Below are positions 6,487 to 10,415 of a stretch of DNA of 10,415 nucleotides, in pieces. The first letter of the stretch is position 1; each line of letters starts with the position of its first letter. The translations under genes were made by a program, and so were the position numbers. A model generated the notes under the pieces. That model was not told the origin of the DNA, made no database searches, and was given only the letters and a program-made list of their open reading frames with translations. The stretch spans positions 1 through 10,415 of the forward strand of contig CAJXPN010000068.1 in NCBI GenBank assembly GCA_913058025.1, written 5' to 3'. The DNA is from an uncultured Myxococcales bacterium. Its GTDB lineage: Bacteria; Myxococcota_A; Bradymonadia; Bradymonadales; Bradymonadaceae.

Positions 6487-8514
6487 GTGAGCGGACGCGA
6501 AGACATGAACACGACGCTCGAGCAGCCCGCTCTCGCGTTCTCATCGGTGGCCACGTTCACCGAGGCGCTGTTGACCTCCGAAGGCGGAGACAGCCTCGCC
6601 GAAGCGCTCGGCGTCATCGGCGAGCAGCTCGCCGCGCACTCGATCCACATGTGGTCGCTGCAAGCCTCGAGCGGAGACACGCTCGAGCGCGTCTCCAGCT
6701 GGCCCACGGACGTCGAAGACACGGCCCCTACGTGCATCTCGGTCTCGGTCTTGCCCAGCGAGATCGAGGCCCGCCTCCGTCTGGGCGACGCCGTCGAGAT
6801 GCCCAACGACATGCGCACCCGCCACACGATGAACCAGCAGGACGAGCTCGGGCTGTGTTGGGCGCCGATGATGAGCAAGGGGGACCTGACCGGCGTGCTG
6901 TGCGCGCGCCGTGAGCGCTCGCGCGGGGTCTGGACGGAGGCGGAGCTCTCGCTGATGCGCGCGACGGCGTCTGTCATCTCGACCTGGACCCAGCGCATGG
7001 AGGAGGCGAAGGAGGCGCTCGAGCGCGCCGGCGAGCTCGGTCAGATCCTCACCCACATCGAGGAGGCGGTCTTCAAGACCGACGCCAGCGGCCAGATCAC
7101 CTACCTCAACAACTCGTGGGAGCGGCTCCTCGACCTCGAGCCCAGCGCGTGCGTCGGCCACTCGCTCGTGGAGTACGTCGACCCGCTCGACCACTCGGGC
7201 CTCGTCTCGAGGTTCCTCCCGCTGCTTCGCGAGGAGGTCACGTTCTGTAGGATGAAGCTCCGGCTGCTCAACTCCAGCAAGGCCCAGCGCTGGGTGGAGC
7301 TGTTCGCGCGTCGGATCTACTCCGAGGACGGCGTGTTCCTGGGCGCGACCGGCACGCTGCGCGACTTCAGCGAGGAGCGCTGGGAGCAGAAGCTGCGCCG
7401 CGAGCACGCTCGAGACGAGGGGATGCGCGGCTTCGCCTCCAAGCTCTCACACGAGCTCAACAACATCCTCCAGGTGACGCTCGTCTCGCTCGAGCTCGCC
7501 CGCGGTGACCTCGAGGCCATCATCGGAGAGGCACCCCTCAAGGACGATCCTCTCGTCGACGTCCACGCCGGTCTCGAGCGCGTCCGCCAGGTATCGGCCG
7601 AGCTCAACGCGTTCGCCCAGGGCTCCCACACCAACGCGCTCGTAGGGATGAGCAGGGCCATAGACTCGGCCGTCGAGCGCGCGAGGGCGCTTGCGCCCAC
7701 GGCCAAGGTCGAGGTCGAGCTCCCCGGCATGCTCTGGCGAGGCAAGGGAGACGAGCGCCAGATCGCGCTCGCGCTCGAGCACCTCGTGCTCAACGCCATG
7801 GAGTCGTCGAGCGACCCCCAGGTGAACGTCTCCGCGCTCAACGTGAACGTCTCCGCGCTGGACGTGGGCGTGACGGAGCACGGCATGCTCCCGGGCGACT
7901 ACGCGTGCGTGCTCGTGCGTGACGACGGTCACGGCATGAGCTCGAACACGCTCGAGCGGGCCTGGGAGCCCTTCGAGACGTTCAAGCCCGGCCGACGAGG
8001 GATGGGGCTCTCCGTGGCCCGCGCGGTCGCGTCGAGCCACAACGGCGCGCTCATCATGCGCACCACGCCCGGCCTCGGGACCTCCGCCGCGTTCTACATA
8101 CCTCGCCACCCAGAGTCCTCCGTCGCCGGCTCCCCCTCGCCCTTCTACAAGCGCAGCGGCAAGAAGATCCTGCTCGCTGACGATGAGCCTCGCGTCCGCA
8201 CCACGCTCTCGAAGGCGCTGCGCCGCGAGGGCTACGACGTCACGTCCGTGGAGGATGGCGCCACCGCGCTCGCCAAGCTCGCTGGCGACGACTCCTACGA
8301 CCTCGCCATCTTCGACTACATCATGCCCGGCCTCCACGGCCTGCCCATGCTCGAGCTCGTGCGCGCGAGGTACGAGGACCTCCCCATCCTCGTGTGCACC
8401 GGCGACCGCCTCGGCGCGCAGTCGGTCACGCGCGCCTTCCACGACGTCCCTGTCCTGCTCAAGCCGTACTCCGTGAGCCAGATCAAGGCGCTCCTGATGG
8501 AGCTCCTGTCCTGA
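6487..8514 (+). CDS. Soluble hybrid histidine kinase, GAF-PAS-HisKA-HATPase-REC
   Basis: The start is GTG 6487, set by GGAGGAG (6472-6478) with 8-base spacing; an upstream GTG at 6427 and an ATG at 6505 have poorer sites. The 675-residue cytoplasmic protein has no membrane segment. A GAF-like sensor spans about 20-170, followed by a coiled linker (about 165-188). A PAS domain covers about 184-298 (VFKTDASGQITYLNNSWERLL; ends LGATGTLRDFSEER). The dimerisation helix carries phospho-acceptor His322 in SHELNNIL. The ATPase domain has the N box around Asn436 (LEHLVLNAMES), the G1 box DDGHGM (479-484) and the G2 box GRRGMGLSVA (502-511). A C-terminal receiver (559-675) has acidic residues DDE (565-567), phospho-Asp610 in IFDYIMPG, Thr638 and Lys659, so it looks fully active. 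There is no DNA-binding output, so signalling must go through a separate Hpt or regulator, or the receiver tunes the kinase. A 21-base tandem repeat lies in the ATPase domain (7822-7863). Confidence 0.95.
   Translation: MSGREDMNTTLEQPALAFSSVATFTEALLTSEGGDSLAEALGVIGEQLAAHSIHMWSLQASSGDTLERVSSWPTDVEDTAPTCISVSVLPSEIEARLRLGDAVEMPNDMRTRHTMNQQDELGLCWAPMMSKGDLTGVLCARRERSRGVWTEAELSLMRATASVISTWTQRMEEAKEALERAGELGQILTHIEEAVFKTDASGQITYLNNSWERLLDLEPSACVGHSLVEYVDPLDHSGLVSRFLPLLREEVTFCRMKLRLLNSSKAQRWVELFARRIYSEDGVFLGATGTLRDFSEERWEQKLRREHARDEGMRGFASKLSHELNNILQVTLVSLELARGDLEAIIGEAPLKDDPLVDVHAGLERVRQVSAELNAFAQGSHTNALVGMSRAIDSAVERARALAPTAKVEVELPGMLWRGKGDERQIALALEHLVLNAMESSSDPQVNVSALNVNVSALDVGVTEHGMLPGDYACVLVRDDGHGMSSNTLERAWEPFETFKPGRRGMGLSVARAVASSHNGALIMRTTPGLGTSAAFYIPRHPESSVAGSPSPFYKRSGKKILLADDEPRVRTTLSKALRREGYDVTSVEDGATALAKLAGDDSYDLAIFDYIMPGLHGLPMLELVRARYEDLPILVCTGDRLGAQSVTRAFHDVPVLLKPYSVSQIKALLMELLS
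7822..7863 (+). repeat. In-frame 21-bp tandem duplication in the kinase ATPase domain
   Basis: Two consecutive units, 7822-7842 and 7843-7863, match at 19 of 21 bases and encode VNVSALN then VNVSALD; a partial third unit (VGV) follows. It sits between the N box and the G1 box, where a beta strand and a variable turn are expected. It looks like a slippage duplication kept in frame. Confidence 0.85.
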
Positions 8515-8541
8515 CGACGCAGGCCTGCGCTCGGTCTCGAA

Positions 8542-8566
8542 GCTGACCGCGCTCGACGCGGTCGGC
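8542..8566 (+). terminator. Hairpin downstream of the hybrid kinase
   Basis: GACCGCG (8545-8551) and CGCGGTC (8557-8563) pair around the loop CTCGA, and GCT/GGC flanks extend the stem to 10 bp with one U-G wobble. It begins 27 bp past the kinase stop codon and 47 bp before the next gene. There is no T tract, so termination is inferred from position. Confidence 0.5.
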
Positions 8567-8612
8567 GCCCGCGTCTAACATGAGACGACGTGGACGAACT
8601 CGGAGGTGTCTA

Positions 8613-9551
8613 ATGGACACGAAGATGCGCGCCTGGGTGCGCCGTGGGAGTCGAGCCGGGGTGGAAGAGGTCGACGCGCCGGCCCTCGAGCGTGAGGACG
8701 ACGTGATCGTGGAGGTCCTGCTCGCTGGGATCTGCCGCACGGACCTGTACGCCGCGCGCGGTCTCCTCCAGACGCCCGACCCGCTCATCCTGGGGCACGA
8801 GTTCTCAGGCGTTGTCGTGGCCGCGGGTCCCCATGCCAGCTCACGCGAGGGCGACCGCGTCGCGGTCATGCCCGTGCGCCACTGCGGCAGCTGCGCGACG
8901 TGCCTGTCGGGTCGACCCTCAGCGTGCCCGGCCTCCAGGATGATGGGAGTCGACCTCCCGGGCGCGTTCGCGCGCTACGCTCGCTCGCCCGATCGGTTCG
9001 TGTACGTGGTGGGTGGGATGGGCGCGGAGCGCGCGGCATACGCCGAGCCCGTGGCGGCCTCGCTCGCGCCGACGACGCTCGGGCTCGACCTCGCCGCGCC
9101 TGTGCTCGTCGTCGGCGCCAGCCGCATCGCCGAGCTCACCGCGCGCGCCATGCGCGCGCTCGGGCACGAGCGGGTCGAGGTCCTCGGCCCCGATGAGATC
9201 TCACGAGGCGGCGACCACGCGGACGCGTGGCCCGTGGTCGTCGAGACGTCGACGCGACCCGACGCGCTCGGCGCGGCCGTCGACGCGTGCGCGCCAGGCG
9301 GCGTGTTGGTGTTGAAGTCGCGCCCGCCGACACACGTCGAGCTCGACCTGAGGCGCGCGGTCCAGAAGGAGCTCACGCTGCGTGGCGCCCACTACGCGCC
9401 CTTCTCGGCGGCGCTCGAGCTGCTCGCTGACCCAGGCTTCGCCGTCGACGACCTGTTGGGCGACGCCCACCCGCTCGAGGCGTTCCTCGAGCTCGCCGAG
9501 CGGGGCGCGGAGCATGGCGAGACCAAGGCGTTCCTCGATCCGAAGAGGTAG
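8613..9551 (+). CDS. Zinc-type medium-chain dehydrogenase/reductase with degraded Rossmann motif
   Basis: The start is ATG 8613, with GGAGG 6 bases upstream; the longer frame from 8580 lacks one. The 312-residue protein follows the zinc alcohol-dehydrogenase (MDR) pattern: catalytic-zinc ligands Cys41 (GICRTDLY), His62-Glu63 (GHEFSG) and Glu145 (AEPVA), and a structural-zinc cluster Cys91, Cys94, Cys97, Cys105 (CX2CX2CX7C). The nucleotide-binding strand begins normally (APVLVVG, 162-168), but the usual GxGxxG reads GASRIA (168-173), with only the first glycine kept. The protein is also shorter than the usual 340-380 residues, with a compact cofactor half. It may therefore bind NAD(P) weakly, or have another function. 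Its stop codon is 4 bp before the asparagine synthase start, so the two are co-transcribed and probably translationally coupled. This suggests a shared pathway, but its substrate is unknown. Confidence 0.88.
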   Translation: MDTKMRAWVRRGSRAGVEEVDAPALEREDDVIVEVLLAGICRTDLYAARGLLQTPDPLILGHEFSGVVVAAGPHASSREGDRVAVMPVRHCGSCATCLSGRPSACPASRMMGVDLPGAFARYARSPDRFVYVVGGMGAERAAYAEPVAASLAPTTLGLDLAAPVLVVGASRIAELTARAMRALGHERVEVLGPDEISRGGDHADAWPVVVETSTRPDALGAAVDACAPGGVLVLKSRPPTHVELDLRRAVQKELTLRGAHYAPFSAALELLADPGFAVDDLLGDAHPLEAFLELAERGAEHGETKAFLDPKR

Positions 9552-9555
9552 GCGG

Positions 9556-10415
9556 ATGTGTGGAGTCGCCGGGTTCGTGGGGCATGATCCAGAGGCGAGG
9601 GCGCACGCGCTCGGCGCGCTCGCGGCGCTCGCGCACCGCGGCCCCGATGGCCAGGGCTCCTGGTTCGCGCCGGACGGGCGCGCGTGGTTGGCCCACGCGA
9701 GGTTGGCGCTGCGAGACGTCAAGGGGGGCGCTCAGCCCATGCGCAGCGAGGACGGGCGCGTCTGGACGAGCGTGAACGGTGAGATCTACGAGGCGGCGCG
9801 GTGGCGCGCGTGGCTGCGCTCACGCGGACACACGCTGCGCACCGGGAGCGACTCCGAGCTCGTGGCGCACCTCTACGAGGAGCTGGGCGCGGGGTTCGTC
9901 GCCGAGGTACGAGGGGAGCTCGCGTTCGCGCTCTACGATCGCGGCGCGGGGGTCATGGTCGCGTGCAGAGACAGGTTCGGGATCAAGCCGCTCGTGTGGG
10001 CGCGCGTGGGCGCCGGCGTGGCGGTCGCGTCGACGACGCGTGCGCTGTTCGCGATGGGCGCGGCGCGTGGTTGGGACGAGGGCGTGGCCGCGCACTGCCT
10101 CGCGATGCAGTACGAGCCGCCCGGGCGCACGCTCTACGCGGGCGTCCACGAGGTCGGGCCTGGCGAGGTCATGACGTTCGACGCGGGCGGGCCGATCGCC
10201 ACGCGCCGCTACTGGGAGCTCGGCTGGAGGCCCGAGGACGAGCTCTCCGAGGAGGTCGACGTCGACCGCGTCCGCGAGCTCCTCGCGGACGCGGTCTCCG
10301 AGCGGCTCGTCGGCGACGCGCCCGTGGGATTCTACGTGAGCGGCGGGATCGACTCGTGCGCGGTGCTCGGCGCGGCCGTCGAGCTGGGCGCGGCCGCGCC
10401 GGACGCGTTCACCAT
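9556..10415 (+). CDS. asnB: Asparagine synthase (glutamine-hydrolysing), 3' part beyond window
   Basis: The frame from ATG 9556 is open to the window edge (286 complete codons; the family is usually about 600 residues). GAGG at 9545-9548, inside the end of the previous gene, serves as the ribosome site. Removing the initiator Met exposes Cys2 (MCGVAGF), the nucleophile of the class II glutamine amidotransferase domain, which releases ammonia from glutamine. The glutamine-site motifs follow: HRGPDGQG (27-34), Arg49, NGEIYE (74-79), Asp99 in TGSDSE, and RDRFGIKPL (138-146). The synthetase domain begins near 230, and its ATP-pyrophosphatase loop SGGIDS is at 262-267, after PVGFYV. Members make asparagine or amidate other substrates in cell-surface or natural-product pathways; pairing with an MDR dehydrogenase hints at a dedicated pathway, but the symbol is by family only. 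Confidence 0.93.
   Translation, partial: MCGVAGFVGHDPEARAHALGALAALAHRGPDGQGSWFAPDGRAWLAHARLALRDVKGGAQPMRSEDGRVWTSVNGEIYEAARWRAWLRSRGHTLRTGSDSELVAHLYEELGAGFVAEVRGELAFALYDRGAGVMVACRDRFGIKPLVWARVGAGVAVASTTRALFAMGAARGWDEGVAAHCLAMQYEPPGRTLYAGVHEVGPGEVMTFDAGGPIATRRYWELGWRPEDELSEEVDVDRVRELLADAVSERLVGDAPVGFYVSGGIDSCAVLGAAVELGAAAPDAFT

Noticed and set aside
7447..8442. A 331-codon minus-strand frame opposite the kinase
   Set aside because: It covers the kinase ATPase and receiver domains, whose motifs are intact on the plus strand.
9967..9978. A 12-base match (AGAGACAGGTTC) to the adapter-genome junction at 25-36
   Set aside because: Here it encodes part of the conserved CRDRFGIKPL motif of the asparagine synthase, and the match ends on both sides; it is chance similarity, not a second adapter or a repeat.

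Overview
This is a GC-rich window (roughly two thirds G+C by eye) from a bacterium. Codons end mostly in G or C, Shine-Dalgarno sites are of the AGGAG type, and there is a large soluble GAF-PAS-kinase-receiver hybrid. Together these suggest a member of the Myxococcota or a related deltaproteobacterial lineage; that placement is inferred from style, as no marker gene is present. The first 32 bases are not genomic: they match the Illumina Nextera transposase read-1 adapter with mosaic end, so the left edge is an untrimmed contig end.

Layout, left to right. 33-963 (minus): a 3'-truncated gene for a protein with two universal-stress-protein-like halves, cut by the adapter junction. 1046-1822 (plus): a divergent protein with eight predicted membrane segments. 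1850-2974 (minus): an unrecognised beta-propeller-like soluble protein, convergent with the membrane protein. 3007-3056: a very strong hairpin separating it from 3092-4279 (minus), a membrane fatty acid desaturase with all three histidine boxes. 4280-4581: a 300-bp spacer. 4582-4917 (plus): a small protein of unknown function. 4927-6279 (minus): a DprE1-like FAD oxidoreductase, convergent with the small gene. 6280-6486: a divergent regulatory region with a TTGACA box and GTGACG repeats. 6487-8514 (plus): the hybrid histidine kinase. 8542-8566: a terminator-like hairpin. 8613-9551 and 9556-10415 (plus): a two-gene operon of a zinc-type medium-chain dehydrogenase with a degraded Rossmann glycine motif and a glutamine-hydrolysing asparagine synthase that runs off the right edge.

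Most neighbours are divergent or convergent, so the window is a run of single-gene units plus one clear operon. The desaturase and the DprE1-like enzyme both concern the cell envelope (membrane acyl chains; polyprenyl-sugar or other sugar oxidation), and the kinase shares a divergent promoter region with the latter. A regulatory link is possible but not shown. I see no phage, transposon, CRISPR array, tRNA or rRNA, and no clearly new multi-gene system. The points most worth checking are the adapter, the Ala at the DprE1 drug-target cysteine position, the dehydrogenase lacking its nucleotide-binding motif beside the asparagine synthase, and the two edge-truncated genes.
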